Source: Tetrastigma voinierianum (taxonomy: Eukaryota > Streptophyta > Magnoliopsida > Vitales > Vitaceae). From it: DNA of 64,000 nucleotides. A program made the translations under genes and the position numbers. Every line of letters begins with the position of its first letter. The first letter of the stretch is position 1. The notes beneath the pieces were generated by a model, which saw only the letters and a list, made by a program, of their open reading frames with translations, was not told the DNA's origin and did no database searches. Below are positions 11,926 through 22,760 of this stretch, piece by piece. The stretch spans positions 372,001-436,000 of the forward strand of contig JAEQBH010001377.1 of NCBI GenBank assembly GCA_016808115.1, given 5' to 3'.

Positions 11926-12162
11926 AATTTTGAAATGCCACTTGTTTAATTTCCACTATGGCCCATCCTACCACTTTGATTCTCATTTCCATATCCTTTT
12001 TGCTAAATGACAATTGTACCCTTCTTTTAATACCATAATTCCGGTTTTACCAATTTATCATTTCTTACTTTGATCTCAAAATACTCACGATATGACACTT
12101 TGGTATTAGTTTACACCCTCTGGTATCATGTATTGTACACTCTCTGCAGGCGGGGTGTTACA

Positions 12163-12796
12163 CAAGGCTATCGAGGACCACGCGAATGCAAAAGAGGCGA
12201 TAGCGTCACGTGAAAATGGCCCCATATGAAGGACCGACGCTTGCTGGGTCATAGTTAAAGCATCTTGTGGCGGATCTCGGGATATTGAGCCCCCCCAGGA
12301 GTATTTAATCTGATTCACTTTCCCTTGCCCTTGCGAGGAAGAGGGGCGTACTCGAAGTGTCAGAGTCCACCTCCGACCAAGCGGTCGAGAACACCGCGGT
12401 CTTCAGAAACCATCAGTAGCTAGAATCACTGTCTGCAAGTAGATCAAATGATATACGCGAATAAATTAGCCAATGATAGCTTCGTCTTATCGCTCGAAAA
12501 GAAATCAAGAACGAGTCACGGACTGAAGAAAGACCATGAAAGACTACGCACAAAGGCTCGGACATAAAGACAAAGAGAGAAGAAGTCGAACTCGCTAGCG
12601 GCTTAAATAGATCCAGGCGGTGGTACCTGAAAAAAGGATGTAGTGAAAGAAAGCAAAGGAAAGTGAAGAGGATATTTTTGAAGAAATAAGCGAAGGCAAG
12701 AAGAGTCATCATTATCCCTACTGAGACAAATATGGCGGCGATAAGCCTTAACTAATCAGCCCCAAGCGAGACACGTGGAAATTGCAGATCGAGAAA
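12163..12796 (-). pseudogene. N-terminal part of E0 antisense accessory frame
   Basis: This GC-richer stretch resumes E0 after the inserted LTR. A 99-codon minus-strand frame at 12,413-12,712 (hydrophobic start, then LFKPLASSTSSLFVF) occupies the same place relative to the 3' LTR as the minus-strand frame at 31,465-31,785 in E3. That is upstream of the Transposase_28 part. I infer it is the broken 5' end of the same antisense gene. No domain is recognisable. Confidence 0.4.
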
Positions 12797-13549
12797 TGTT
12801 ACAGCCCTTGCCCGTACACCGTACAAAAATTTGAGCTAATGATAGGGTTTGAAAAATAAGGTTCGCAGCCCACATACCAAGCCCAAAAGAGGAGGCCAGC
12901 CAGTAGGCGAAGGCCCATCGGTTAATTCAAAGGAGTTTGTGACCAGAGGCATTCAAGCCTCTTTTCTGTGAAGCGTTTGACCCCTTTTTGGGCGGCCCGG
13001 AAGGAGTCAGTCAGCAGCTGAGGCCACATATGGGAAAGTCTCCCACGGGTGAGGAAATAGGGCCAAGTCCTAATAATATATCATTCCGCAAGTCAGTAAA
13101 ATCTCCCGATAAGGAAGGAGATTATCCCGAATAAACTACTCTTTCTATATCATACCAAAATCCGTCTGGACTATAATAAAAATATCCCATCAGTAGGAAT
13201 GAATCCTAACTACCATCCAGAAGCGGGAGAATATACTATAAATACAAGGCCGCCCCATCGGTGAAAGATGCACTTTTACATTCGCCCTCTAAGCGGTCTA
13301 AAGCGGTCTCTTTCTCTCGGAAAGAAGCCCGGCTTAGGCATCGGACGACCAGGCGAAGCCCTCGTGGAAACCCCCTTCTTCCTTGTGTTTTGCGGAGGGA
13401 GTGCTATATCAGACCCTCTTGGATCAACAGTGCAACGATCGCCTCAGCCGAACCGAGGCCAGTCAAGCACGCATCCCGGCCCTCCAACAATCGGGTCCGG
13501 CCAGCTGACCCCTACGCGCTCACTGGCCCAAATTCAGGTTGAAAAGGCA
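12797..13549 (+). repeat. E0 3' LTR
   Basis: It starts about tgttacagccc and ends gttgaaaaggca. Its 3' third matches the E3 LTRs (ataaatacaaggccgc, gcttaggcatcgga, caggcgaagccc and a gttgaaaaggca-type end). The length of about 750 bases is close to the 718-720 bases of the E3 LTRs. The 5' half differs from E3, so it belongs to a different subfamily and its left boundary is approximate. Confidence 0.6.
13235..13246 (+). promoter_or_regulatory. TATA box in E0 LTR
   Basis: actataaatacaagg is a good TATA match. The aligned positions in both E3 LTRs read attacaaatacaag (near 21,324 and 32,430), so the box is lost in that subfamily. Confidence 0.5.
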
Positions 13550-13563
13550 TGTCAGGAACTATT

Positions 13564-13710
13564 TGAAGAAAGACTTGAGTCTTTATATTAAAGCTATAAA
13601 TTACAAGTACAGAGGGGCCTTATATAGGTTAGGCTATACAACCTAGGGAAAACACAAATTCTGATCTAAGGAAATACAAATTAAATATAACAATATATAA
13701 TAATCTAACA
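13564..13710 (-). repeat. Copia A 3' LTR (left)
   Basis: It shares aaatataacaatatataata, atctaaca and cttatataggttaggctat with the right LTR. Minor indels separate the two. Confidence 0.92.
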
Positions 13711-13759
13711 TCCTATCGAACTCATGGTAGTTTAAGAGAAACCATTATGAGTTTGGAAG

Positions 13760-14628
13760 TTAAAAAGCTCGAAAGTTCTGGAGAAAGTGGTTTTGGTAGA
13801 AGATATCAACTAATTGATCATGAGAGAAATAGGCGAAGTGTGAGTGTACCTTGAAGCAGATGATGACGAATAAAGTAACAATCAATCTCAATATGTTTAG
13901 TACGTTCATGGAAGACATTATTATGAGCAATTTGAATAGCACTTTGATTATCACAGTGAAATTTAGTTCTTGAGTCGACGAGTCGGCACAGGATCACATG
14001 TAACCAAGCGTAACCAAAGCAAGTTCGAGGGCATGTGGATGTTAGTACTTTATATTACCTTGATCTTTGGGCAGAAACATTTGTTCTTGCTTCTCGAGAG
14101 ATAAGAGAATCACGAGGAAGAAAACAATATCCATAGTAGATCGACGATTAGTGGGATCTCCTGTTCAATCTACATCTGAATATGCCTGAAGAGTTAATGA
14201 AGAATGGGAAGAAAAATGAAGACCATTAAATATGGTGCCTTTCAGATATCGAAGAATCCTGAGAACAGTAGCATAATGAGGAGATCTAAGGGCAGCCATA
14301 AACTAACTAACTACAAGAACTGCAAAGGAAATATCAGGGCGAGTAACAATGAGATAGATTAGACTCCCAACAAGCTGTTTGTAGAGAGTAGCATTAGATA
14401 GTGATTCGCCATCATGAGAATTGAGCGACAGATTATACTGATAGGTGTGTCGACTATCTTGCTATCGGTAATCTTGGCTTGAAATAAGATCGAAGAATAT
14501 ATTTGGCCTGAGTAAGATAACCATCTGTAGAAGAAGAAACTTTAGACCGAAAGTAATTAAGGGCCTGAGATCTTTCATTTCAAATTGGCGACGAGAAAGT
14601 GCTTTGAATCTGAATCTAATGCATATCA
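13760..14628 (-). pseudogene. Copia A RNase H
   Basis: Minus-strand pieces in shifting frames match copia RNase H in order: LVGSLIYLIVTRPDISFAV (about 14,330), LRILRYLKGT (about 14,240), SDVD*TGDPTNRRST (about 14,150), [15 protein letters not shown] (about 13,940) and [17 protein letters not shown] (about 13,890). It ends near 13,760 with QLVDIF. The frame has several stops and shifts, so it is non-functional as read. Confidence 0.85.
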
Positions 14629-15120
14629 TCACTTGTAATAATCCTTATCATCGACATCTGAGGAGAATAATGTGCGATCACACCGTCTCAAAAAAAGAGA
14701 TGTATTAAAAGAACTGCCTGAAAAACCATGCTGAGAGATAGTAGAACTAAACTTTGCAAACCATGCTCGAGGAGCTTGTTTAAGCCCATAAAGTGCTCGT
14801 CGTAGTCGAAATACTCTGTGAGGGAACCCCGGAGGGTGAGAGTAACCAGGTGGAAGCTTCATATAGACTTCCTCTGAGAGTTCACCATTAAGAAAAGCAT
14901 TTTTGACATCCATCTGAAAGAGTGGCCATTTGCGAGCCGTAGAAACAGCAATAAGAGTCCTGATAGAAGAAAGTCGAGCCACAGGAGCAAAAGTCTCATC
15001 ATAATCAATCCCATACTCTTGAGTAAAACCCCTGGCAACAAGGCGAGCCTTGTAGCGATCACTTGATGCCATCAGATCAGTCTTGATCTTATAAGCCTAT
15101 TTACAGTAGATGGCAGTTTT
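14629..15120 (-). pseudogene. Copia A reverse transcriptase
   Basis: The 147-codon stretch 14,629-15,072 is well preserved: YKARLVARGFTQEYGIDYDE, TFAPVARLSSIRTLI, FQMDVKNAFLNGELSEEVYM and ALYGLKQAPRAWFAKF. These are the N-terminal to middle blocks of RVT_2 (PF07727). The catalytic YVDD block falls at about 14,650 but in another frame (VDDMIITSDD read after a shift). A 5' extension continues to about 15,120 in another frame. Confidence 0.92.
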
Positions 15121-15499
15121 CGGAGAGATCAAGCTAGATCCCATGTTCCCAGTTTTATCACGGTGCATCCGACTCTTTCATAGCATTCTTGCCATAAAGG
15201 GATAGAAGAAGTCTCATGAAAGTTTGAGGTTCTGGAAGGCGGACGAGAAGCAATGAAGGAAGAGTAGTTGCAGATGGAAATATTGAAGTGCCATGTGAGA
15301 GTCGGAAGACTAGCCGGGATTCACAGTTAGGCTGATATCGGTGGGCACGTCGATGATCGGTCACGAGAAGCTCATCGGATGCATGAGAAGGAACATTAAT
15401 GTGAAGGGAGACTCGGACAAGGGTGGGAGACTCCTCGGAAAAGGTCGAGGAGAGGATCGATGGAGGGAATAAAGAGGAAAGCAATTACACATGAGGTAG

Positions 15500-16300
15500 T
15501 TGGTAAAACATTTTATGTTCCCAAAGACCACATCTTAGAAACACGAAGACGTTTGCTAATGGGATCATAACACCTATAACCTTTTTGACCTATTCCATAC
15601 CCAAGAAAACAACACAAATGAGAACGAGACTGAAGTTTGTTTCTTTCATGATCATGAAGAAGAACAAAACGGACACATCCAAACTCTAAATGATAAATCA
15701 TAGGAGGAAGAGCAGACAATAGATCATAAGGAGTTTGATTTTGAGCAGTGGGAGAAGGACAGATTGATGGTGTAAATGGTCAAACGACTTCCCCCAAGGC
15801 GAGAAGCGATAGAAATTTGCAATAAGTAGTAACTCTGAAACAGGCAGTAAGAATATGGCCCAGTTTGCGGCTTTCAGCCTTGCCATTTCTTGAGAAGTGC
15901 TTGAATGAGAGGAATGAGGAACAATACTAAATTGATGTAGAATAGAAATTAAATTCTTGGGCTTTATATTCTTGGGGCATTATCGGATAAAACTTTGCTA
16001 GGTTTAGAAACTATGTTTCAATCATTTGGTAAGAATCCACGATATATTTGATAAAGTTGAGCGATTTTGAAGAGATAAATCCAAAGTATATCGGGAAAAT
16101 GTCCACAAAAATAACAGAAATAGCATGACCACGAACAGAAATGGGGAGAGGGCCCCATACATTGGAATGAATAAGATCAAAAGAAGAAAGAGCACAAGAA
16201 ACGCTGTTATTAAATGGTAAAGCAGTTTGTTTGCCAAATTGACAAGGCATACAATCAAAACTCTTATTTGAAATTGAACTATGAGCCCACAAAAACTAGT
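15500..16300 (-). pseudogene. Copia A integrase with pre-integrase zinc segment
   Basis: 16,011-16,292 reads CMPCQFGKQTALPF then SSFDLIHSNVWGPLPISV, the end of the GAG-pre-integrase segment and the start of the integrase core. 15,513-15,719 reads ERNKLQSRSHLCCFLGYG then QKGYRCYDPISKRLRVS, the SH3-like C-terminal part of copia integrase. Material between them is frame-broken, and 15,085-15,500 is the unstructured linker to RT. Confidence 0.85.
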
Positions 16301-16429
16301 TGTTTAACTCTAGAGATAGATGCATGACCAAGGCGAGAATGCCATAAAGCAAGAGAAGAAGTACTCTGTTCTGAGACAGCAGAAGCAGAGAGACGAGAGG
16401 ACGATAAATGAAGAAAGATGAGCTCAAAC

Positions 16430-17860
16430 AACCTTAGGCCTTACGGCGGTCCCAGCGATCTGTCCCATCGAGAATCTTGCACAACCACACGGTAGAGGAA
16501 AATGTTAAAAGAAAACCAATTCGATTAGGTTGCGTGAAGAAGATTGTGAGTGAGTTTAGGAATTTGGTAAACAATGGAAACAAACAAGGCTGGTGTAGAG
16601 ACATTACAGATAAGAGACATGCGTAGGAGAACCATTTACGGTCATATATGGTAGGGAATAAGTAGAAGTGTGTGAAGATACAACATCGGGAGAAGAAGTC
16701 ATATGATTTGCGGCCGTGGAATCGAAGCCCGCGTAGGGGATGTGCACGATATTGTAGAAGAGCAGTGTTGGATGCATTGGAAGATGGAGAATGAACTGAT
16801 TTACCATATCCCACCTTAGATCTACTATAGAGAGAGATGAGGTAGGACCCAGGACTTGGAATGGGAGTCCATAGGCGATAATTCGGTTGGTGAAGGCGGC
16901 GGTGTTAAGAATGCGGCTAACAAGTGTAACAGGTTTCAACAGAATGACCTTTGTTCTTACAAAAACTGCAGATAAGAAGAGACTTCTTATTGTTATGTCA
17001 TCTGACATTATTCTCTATGCCTTTGGAAACAAAGGTAGGTGAATTAACAGAAGGAAAAACAGGAGTAACAGTCTGCGGAACAATGGCTGGAGTAGCAAGA
17101 ACCATGGTTTGGATAGAGATGGGTTCAGTTTGAAGACGGGTCTCATTATCAACTAACTTATGAATAGCTTGTGAGACTGTTGGTAAAGGATCTTGATGGA
17201 GAATATGACTTCTGGCTAATTCAAACTCATCACGAAACCCCATTAAAAATTGAAACAATCGTCCTTGTTCACGGTGAACATAAACCAATTTGGTGTCAGT
17301 AGAATTTGAGAGAACTAGTTCAGATGCAATTAATTGATCCCAAATAGATTTCAAGCCCGTTTTGTGATATACGTGATCTGCTCACTGGTTCTGTGAATGC
17401 GATAAAGTTCATGTGTAGGCTTGAGTTTAAGGCACCACCGGTCAGGCATCTGGGTAACCGTCGTCGAACTTCTTTGGCAATATCAATGTTGTCAAACTCA
17501 TCAACAATGGATGAAATAGATGCATTACGAAACCAAGTGATGATATGATGATTCTTACTTTCCCAATCCTCAATCCAAATGGCATAAGCAGAATTAGTTT
17601 CTTTGTCCACTTGTTATGGAATAGGACGGTCACTAGAGACATAAAGCCACAACTTGCGGCCTTTGAGATAACTACGCATGACTTGAGACCACTGGGTAAA
17701 ATTATCTCCATTAAAAAGAACATGAATCGGACGAGAAATCTCATCACTTGGCATATTGAAATTCCGATCGAAAAACAAACGTAAAATGGTGGGACGAAAA
17801 TAAGTCGAGGAATGCGGTCGAATTTTTTGGTCAGCGGTCCATTTGCGTGGCAAAGTCAAC
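16430..17860 (-). pseudogene. Copia A gag and zinc-knuckle/protease region
   Basis: 17,614-17,859 carries the gag N-terminus (LFNGDNFTQWSQVMRSYLKG and RKLWLYV), 17,320-17,610 the middle (SAYAIWIEDWESKNHHIITW), and 16,998-17,354 the UBN2-type part (WDQL, LVYVHREQGRLFQFLMGF). 16,430-17,008 corresponds to the zinc-knuckle and protease stretch and is badly shifted, so no intact aspartate motif can be named. Confidence 0.8.
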
Positions 17861-18025
17861 GGGATGACGTGGCAAAGTCAATGGGCGCAGGTTAGCGGGA
17901 AATGGGCATGAGTACAGGCAACAGGTGCGGGAGGAAATGGTGGCAAACAGTGGTGTTCGCCGGAAAAAGAAGCTATACGGTGGCTGTAATGCTTAGATCG
18001 TGAGAGCGGTGGAAAAATCGGAGAG

Positions 18026-18040
18026 CTGCTCACGATACCA
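18026..18040 (-). other. Copia A primer-binding site
   Basis: TGGTATCGTGAGCAG on the minus strand directly abuts the 5' LTR. It matches the initiator-tRNA-Met primer site TGGTATCAGAGC in its first seven bases. Confidence 0.8.
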
Positions 18041-18191
18041 TGAAAGACTTGAGTCTTTATATTTAAAAGCTGTAAATCCACCAAGTACAAAGTAGGCCTT
18101 ATATAGGCTAGGCTATACAACCCTAGGAAAACACAAATTACAATCCTAAGGAAAATACAAATTAAATATAACAATATATAATAATCTAACA
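18041..18191 (-). repeat. Copia A 5' LTR (right)
   Basis: This is the partner of 13,564-13,710. It begins tgaaagacttgagtc and ends aatctaaca on the plus strand. Confidence 0.92.
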
Positions 18192-18490
18192 CTACCTACC
18201 ATGAGCATTAGTACTACATATGTAATAAGTTGATCAGCATATATACTACAGGTCAGTACAAATAAAAATTCAAGGATCTTGTTTTATTCTCTAAATTAAT
18301 TTTATATTCAAGAATGATACTTTAGAGAGATGCCACCCTTGGGCATGGCTCGAGTAGTAAAAGAGTAGATTGAGCATACGATAGAACCATGATTGAACAT
18401 AGAACATAATAATATGCAAAATGAATAAATGTCAAAAGAAAGAGAAGCTTGATTTCCAAGTTCAATAAATTTATTATTGTATTTCCATTG

Positions 18491-18661
18491 TTATCCTGCT
18501 GATCTTATTAAAAATTGAGACACAGTAGCGTTGTATATCTGCTCTTGTTGAGTTGGTGTCGAAGAAGTAGGGCTGATACCGACCCGATATGGAAAATATA
18601 AAGAGGCAGTTACAGGAGTTTGAAGAAACTGGCCAAGAATCCTTTCTCCCTGTCTCCCTTC
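18491..18661 (-). CDS. Possible last exon of a host gene (unknown product)
   Basis: A 171-base minus-strand stretch reads 56 residues then TAA, starting after an AG dinucleotide (cgaatag) that could be a splice acceptor. The composition is protein-like (ERILGQFLQTPVTASLYF ... SSTPTQQEQIYNATVSQF) and unlike any retrotransposon domain here. It is followed within 60 bases by AATAATAAA, a plausible polyadenylation signal. It lies in AT-rich DNA between copia A and a MITE, the only non-repetitive-looking part of the window. I do not recognise the family and found no upstream exon with confidence. A longer overlapping minus-strand frame (18,474-18,683) has poorer composition. It could equally be chance. 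Confidence 0.25.
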   Translation of the reverse strand, partial: EGRQGERILGQFLQTPVTASLYFPYRVGISPTSSTPTQQEQIYNATVSQFLIRSAG

Positions 18662-18783
18662 CTATTCGTTTGAAAATGAACATACAAGAATTTCTTTCAT
18701 CTCAAGAATCTCCTATTAATTTTTTTTGTTTTCTTTGTGAAAGAAAGAGTGGAGAGTAGATCTGGTATCCAATTCATGGCTTT

Positions 18784-19583
18784 AGGGGCTGCTTGTTTCA
18801 GCTGATAGCTGGGGTTAGTAACTCATAGCTGCTATATGATTATAAATTATTGCTTGATAATATAGTTGACTAGAAATAATTGATTGAAAGTTAATTTACC
18901 TATATAGACATGATATAGTGATATAAAAACAATGCACGTATAAATATAGAAAAAAGAGACCAAATTTTTTTAAAAATACATGATAAATAGTAAAGAACAT
19001 TTATTACATGAATATCTTAATTTGTTAAAAGATAATTAATTTTATTTCATCCTATGATAAAATAAAATTAGGATTTTAATTAATAATAAAATTACAAAAT
19101 TTTAATTACCATAATAAAGCCTAAATTATCTCATAATCTTTAATATTTCTTAAATTAAATTTTAAATAAAAATTATCCATGAGTCGAAAAATAAATAAAA
19201 ATTATGTTGATAAAAGATTTTAAAGTAAAATCCAAGTGCAGATCATACAAACTTTACATTTACTAATTTAATAAGTAAAGAATCATTAACTATTTAAAAT
19301 AATTAAAATATCTTACATAAATAAGGAGAAAATGATTAAAAAGAAATTTTGATATTTTAATAAGTGATTAAAAAAAGCTACTATTTAGCTTTTCCAGTCA
19401 TGATATTTACCCCTAATCATCTATTAGTGGTTGTTTACCCTTAATTAGCTATCAGTAGCTAATTAAGAGTCTTTATCAAACAACCTTTACCCCTAATTAA
19501 CTATCAGTAGTTAATTAGGAGTCTTTATCAAACAACCTATAAGAGCTAATTGAGGATAAATCAGCTATCAGCTAAGCAGGACC
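18784..19583. mobile_element. hAT-like MITE, about 800 bp
   Basis: The left end ggggctgcttgtttcagctg and the complement of the right end (ggtcctgcttagctgatagc) form imperfect terminal inverted repeats of about 25-30 bases with a shared gctgatagctg. Internal sequence is AT-rich without coding. This end type is common in plant hAT-derived MITEs. Possible duplicated flanks (ctttag and cttag) are not exact. Confidence 0.6.
19435..19538. repeat. Tandem 52-bp duplication inside the MITE
   Basis: Two adjacent 52-base units, ttacccttaattagctatca... and ttacccctaattaactatca..., both end tctttatcaaacaacct. Each contains an inner palindrome (ttaattagctatcagtagct type). Confidence 0.85.
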
Positions 19584-20507
19584 TTAGAAAGAAAGTTTTT
19601 TTAATGAAACAATGAAGCAAACAATCATTGAGTATGGACATGTAAATTAAAGGTAATTCGAAAAGATTCATTTTATTCGCCAATAACAAATTTGAATTTT
19701 CTTATATAAGTAAATATCAAATTTCATTAACATTTGTTTTTCAAGGAAATTGAACCTATAATCCTATCATTTGATGTGAAGAAATTAAAAGGAACTGATA
19801 AAGAATTTAGCATATAGAGTGTTCTTTTGAAAGGTGGTGCTTTTCCCATGAAAACGTTTAGATTCCAAAGGTACTATGGAAAGAAAAAAAATACCGAGAA
19901 AAATGATTTTTTCATATTTGATTTCAATGTAGAAAATATAAAAGAAATAAAATATAATCAAATTTCCTCAAAATTTTACATATTTTAAATTTTTTTAGTT
20001 CTTATAAAATATAAAGAAACAAATAAAATGAGTTTGAGTAATCATATAAAATTAATTTATTAAGTTTAAACATATTTTTTATTTTTTTTGAAATTTAATT
20101 TCCTTTTACTTTTCCTCTTTATTTTCTTCTTTATTTTTTTCTTCATACTTTTCGGGTTCCAGACCGAGCCTATTATATACTCTATTACAGCCCAACAAAG
20201 CTGAGGGTTTAGATAAGCAGTAGGATATGGCCTACTTTGAAGACAACATTGTGATCCATATCACCGCCGGAACAAGTAGTGGGTGGACTAAATTCATTGG
20301 ATGATCACCTCTTTGAAAAGGCTTGAGTCAGGATTTCTTCTTTCAATCCCTTTTTAGAATTGATATATTTGAGATTCTAAAAAAGCATATGGGAAGAGAC
20401 ATTTCCTCATCTATAACCTCGGAATGCATGTAGGGGACCATGCCATTACATGTCGATTTATCCGGCGAGTCACATTCTCAACTTGGATGATTAGCAGAAT
20501 AAAAACT
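19584..20507. other. AT-rich DNA without recognised features
   Basis: There is no coding, RNA gene or repeat I can identify. A less AT-rich stretch at about 20,150-20,490 could be old low-copy sequence but shows no open frame worth reporting. Confidence 0.5.
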
Positions 20508-20847
20508 AAGGTAGCGTTAGTTTTTTTAGTTAATGATGAATATAACTTTTTTTTGAGCTTGATGTTAAATAGTATTTACTAGCATTAAGTATTAAGTTGA
20601 TTATTTTTTAACATTAGATAGTGAGTGCTACTAGCTTTCCTTTTTATTGGGTAAGGGTGATGTTTCATATTCCGAAAGATGACTTTTTTCTGAGTATAAA
20701 AAGATAAATATTTTGATTTTTTCAATTCAGAGTTTTTTTTTAGAAATTTTAGTAATAAGTCATGAAAAAATAAAAAAAAAAACAAAAAAACTGAATGCTA
20801 AAAGCTATTTAGCTTTTAATAAAAAGCCAAAAAACAAACGTCATCTA
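20508..20847. mobile_element. Short hAT-like MITE, about 340 bp
   Basis: The left end aaggtagcgttagttttt and the complement of the right end (agatgacgtttgttttttgg) are imperfect inverted repeats of about 20 bases. The interior is AT-rich and non-coding. This terminal sequence type is frequent in plant MITEs. Confidence 0.45.
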
Positions 20848-20910
20848 ACTATTAAAAATGATTAAAAAAACTTATAAGCGAGGAAAGATACTTAGAAAAT
20901 ACAGAGCTAA

Positions 20911-21630
20911 TGTAAAAACTTATCGTAGGGATATAGAAATGGGCCGGGCATTTCACTCGTAAGCTGAAAAGAGCGTGAGGGTCAAATTGTACGTCCATAT
21001 CCTTCCATAACGACCCGAGCAAGCCCAGCCCGTTAGGTCGGAACATGGATTTGGGGAAGAGCGGGAAGGCCATACCTGACCGATTAAACTATATCTTTAC
21101 AAATAACGGATGAGAATATTCGCACGAGGCGTGCATCAGGTCCACATTATGAGGGAAGGAAAAGCGCCAGTGGCGTTAGTTGGAATAACCCCGAAACGAG
21201 GAGGATTACTCCCGAATAAACTCTTTTAACTAATGCATTCTTGAATAAGAGACTTCGCAGAAACCTATCGCCTCCAAAAAGGGAAGAACCCGAATCATGC
21301 CATTGAAATTGGATGAATATCCATTACAAATACAAGACCGCTCCCGACCACGAAAAGATGCGCCAATACTAAACAGGAGGATTCTCTCTCTCTTCTCTCG
21401 GGCGGAATCGGCAGGCGCCTCGGAGCGGCCAGGCGAAGCCCCGCCGACCCTATTTCGCTTTTTATTTCTTCTTGCGGGAACAAGCCGCATCCCGGACCGG
21501 TAGATCAACATTCTTGGTATTCCCTACCCCCGGCCAAGCGTCAAAGCATCCTTAAGTTTGGCCTCTCGGCGATCTTAGTTCGGCCAACTGACCAAACCAG
21601 CTCGACCCGGTCCGGTTGAAAAAGGCATCA
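20911..21630 (+). repeat. E3 5' LTR
   Basis: It pairs with 32,021-32,737: gcatttcactcg, gtccatatccttccataac, gattctctctctcttctctc, gcgaagcc, gaacaagccgcatcc and the end aaaaaggcatca are shared. The TATA-equivalent reads attacaaataca, so it is probably a weak promoter. Confidence 0.85.
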
Positions 21631-21650
21631 TCGATTGCGCCGTGCGTAGA
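21631..21650 (+). other. E3 primer-binding site region
   Basis: tcgattgcgccgtgcgtaga directly follows the LTR end. It resembles the ttggcgccgtctgtgg start of many Tat-type internal regions with several mismatches, so the tRNA cannot be named. Confidence 0.45.
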
Positions 21651-22189
21651 GCAACCAATTCCGGCTTCATAAACATAACTGATTCCTCGATTCGCGATGG
21701 TATCAACAAGGAACACAAGCGGGGAGTAACACTAATCCACGGGGCCCAGCGGAATCCACTTGGGTGTCTGGCGGCCGGAACCCCTTGGGGCGATGGAGCG
21801 TGCAAGCGATACCGCAAATGAAGTCGGCGCTTGCCTGCGTCAGCGTGCGATCGGCGACGGCTTACGAGCGAATCGCAACGCCAGCGGGGAACGACAAACC
21901 AGGAAGGCCGCGCCTCCTCCGCGAGAACCGCGTCGCGACATTTCGAGGCATGAGCGGCGAGAGTCGGTCGAGCCCGAGGCATGGACCCGCAGCGGCGGAA
22001 GAAGGAAAGCGAAGCGATACCGGGCGGTTCGAGCGCGAATCACACCAACTAAAGCAAGGAGCGATCGCTAGGAGGCGAGAGGTTCGAAACCTCAGCAAGG
22101 CTCGGCCGCGTGAAGTGGTGAGACGGGCCCGGATCTATGGATACTGCGGTGCAACAAGCGGAATCTCCCTTCCGTATTGAGTGCTACTT

Positions 22190-22760
22190 TCCGCTTCAGT
22201 AAATTCAGAATACCTCAGGTAGAAACGTTCGATGGAAATTAAGATCCCGTCGATCACCTTAATGCCACAAAATCGGATGGAGCTACATGGGTGCTCGGGA
22301 CCACGTGCGATGCAAGGCGATCGCCATTACGGCAAGGACCAGCCTTGGCTGGTTCAACGAAATTCCCCCCTCATCCATCTCGTATTAGGGAACTATCTGT
22401 TGCGTTGCGTCTCACTTCGCCGAACCCGGGGCGCCTGACCAACTACCACCTATTGACCATCAAGCAGGATCGCGGGAAAGTTTGAAATCTTATGTACAAA
22501 GATTATTGAGTCCACGAAAATAGGCATTAAACGAAAAATTGTTCAACATCACGGCTTTCATTGCATGATTGGCGTCTGATCAAAAGAGACTGATGTTCTC
22601 ACATCTCGAAGAACCCTCGACTAGCATGGCGAGTCTCGCGAAACGAGAAAAAGTACATAAGCGGCGAGAGGCCCTCGTATGAAGAAGAGAGCTCCTCTCA
22701 GCGCAAGGGCAGCAGACCAGGCAGCGAGGCGGAGCCTAAGAGCAAAACGACGGAAAATCC
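22190..22760 (+). pseudogene. E3 gag
   Basis: This matches the Retrotrans_gag domain (PF03732) of Tat elements in order: FRIPQVETFDG (22,205), DPVDHL (22,247), MELHGCSGP (22,278), QGPALAGSTKFPP (22,334; normally GPALAWFNKIPP), IRELSVALRL (22,386), YHLLTIKQ (22,446), and later SISKNP (22,600) and KKYISGER (22,650). The 5' leader 21,651-22,190 carries open but GC-skewed frames with no recognisable domain. Frames change several times. Confidence 0.85.

Larger units (their letters stand above)
2680..12162 (-). mobile_element. Tekay/Del-like LTR (solo or truncated) inserted in E0, carrying E1
   Basis: Read on the minus strand, the right edge begins TGTAACACCCCG, the usual LTR start of Tekay/Del-type plant gypsy elements. 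The stretch 3,880-4,420 closely matches 45,990-46,470 in the second copy of this LTR type (shared ttgaagtctattttacgtag and cacttgaatcactc). Removing the inserted E1 (4,431-11,311) leaves about 2.6 kb. No gag, pol or chromodomain coding is visible, so this is a solo LTR or an LTR fragment. The left edge is placed where GC-rich E0 sequence gives way to AT-rich sequence and is uncertain by tens of bases. A TATA-like box for minus-strand transcription lies at 11,851-11,862. No matching target duplication was found. Confidence 0.6.
1..13549 (+). mobile_element. E0: Tat-lineage Ty3/gypsy element, 3' part, interrupted
   Basis: This is the 3' portion of a large gypsy element whose 5' half lies left of the window. 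In order it holds tandem repeats (1-240), an antisense accessory frame with a Transposase_28 signature (about 640-2,640, resuming at 12,163) and a 3' LTR ending near 13,549. A Tekay/Del-like LTR, itself carrying Athila-like E1, splits it between about 2,680 and 12,162. The reason to join the two halves is that GC-rich antisense-frame sequence stops at about 2,650 and similar sequence plus an LTR resumes right after the tgttaca end at 12,162. LTR and antisense frame resemble those of complete element E3. No target duplication was resolved at the 3' end. Lineage is inferred from E3, because pol is outside the window. Confidence 0.7.
13564..18191 (-). mobile_element. Copia A: Ty1/copia element with short LTRs
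   Basis: This is a 4.6-kb minus-strand copia element just 3' of the E0 LTR. Direct LTRs of about 150 bases (13,564-13,710 and 18,041-18,191) begin TGTTAGATTATT and end CTTTCA on the minus strand. A primer site TGGTATCGTGAGC (initiator-Met type) follows the right LTR. Gag, zinc-knuckle/protease, integrase, RT and RNase H pieces follow in copia order, all in broken frames. Flanks ctatt and ctacc are an imperfect 5-bp duplication. The element has its full architecture but cannot encode proteins as read. Confidence 0.92.

Noticed and set aside
21760..22180. Arginine-rich frames on both strands in the E3 leader
   Set aside because: Both strands are open because the stretch is GC-rich; no domain is recognisable, and gag begins later.
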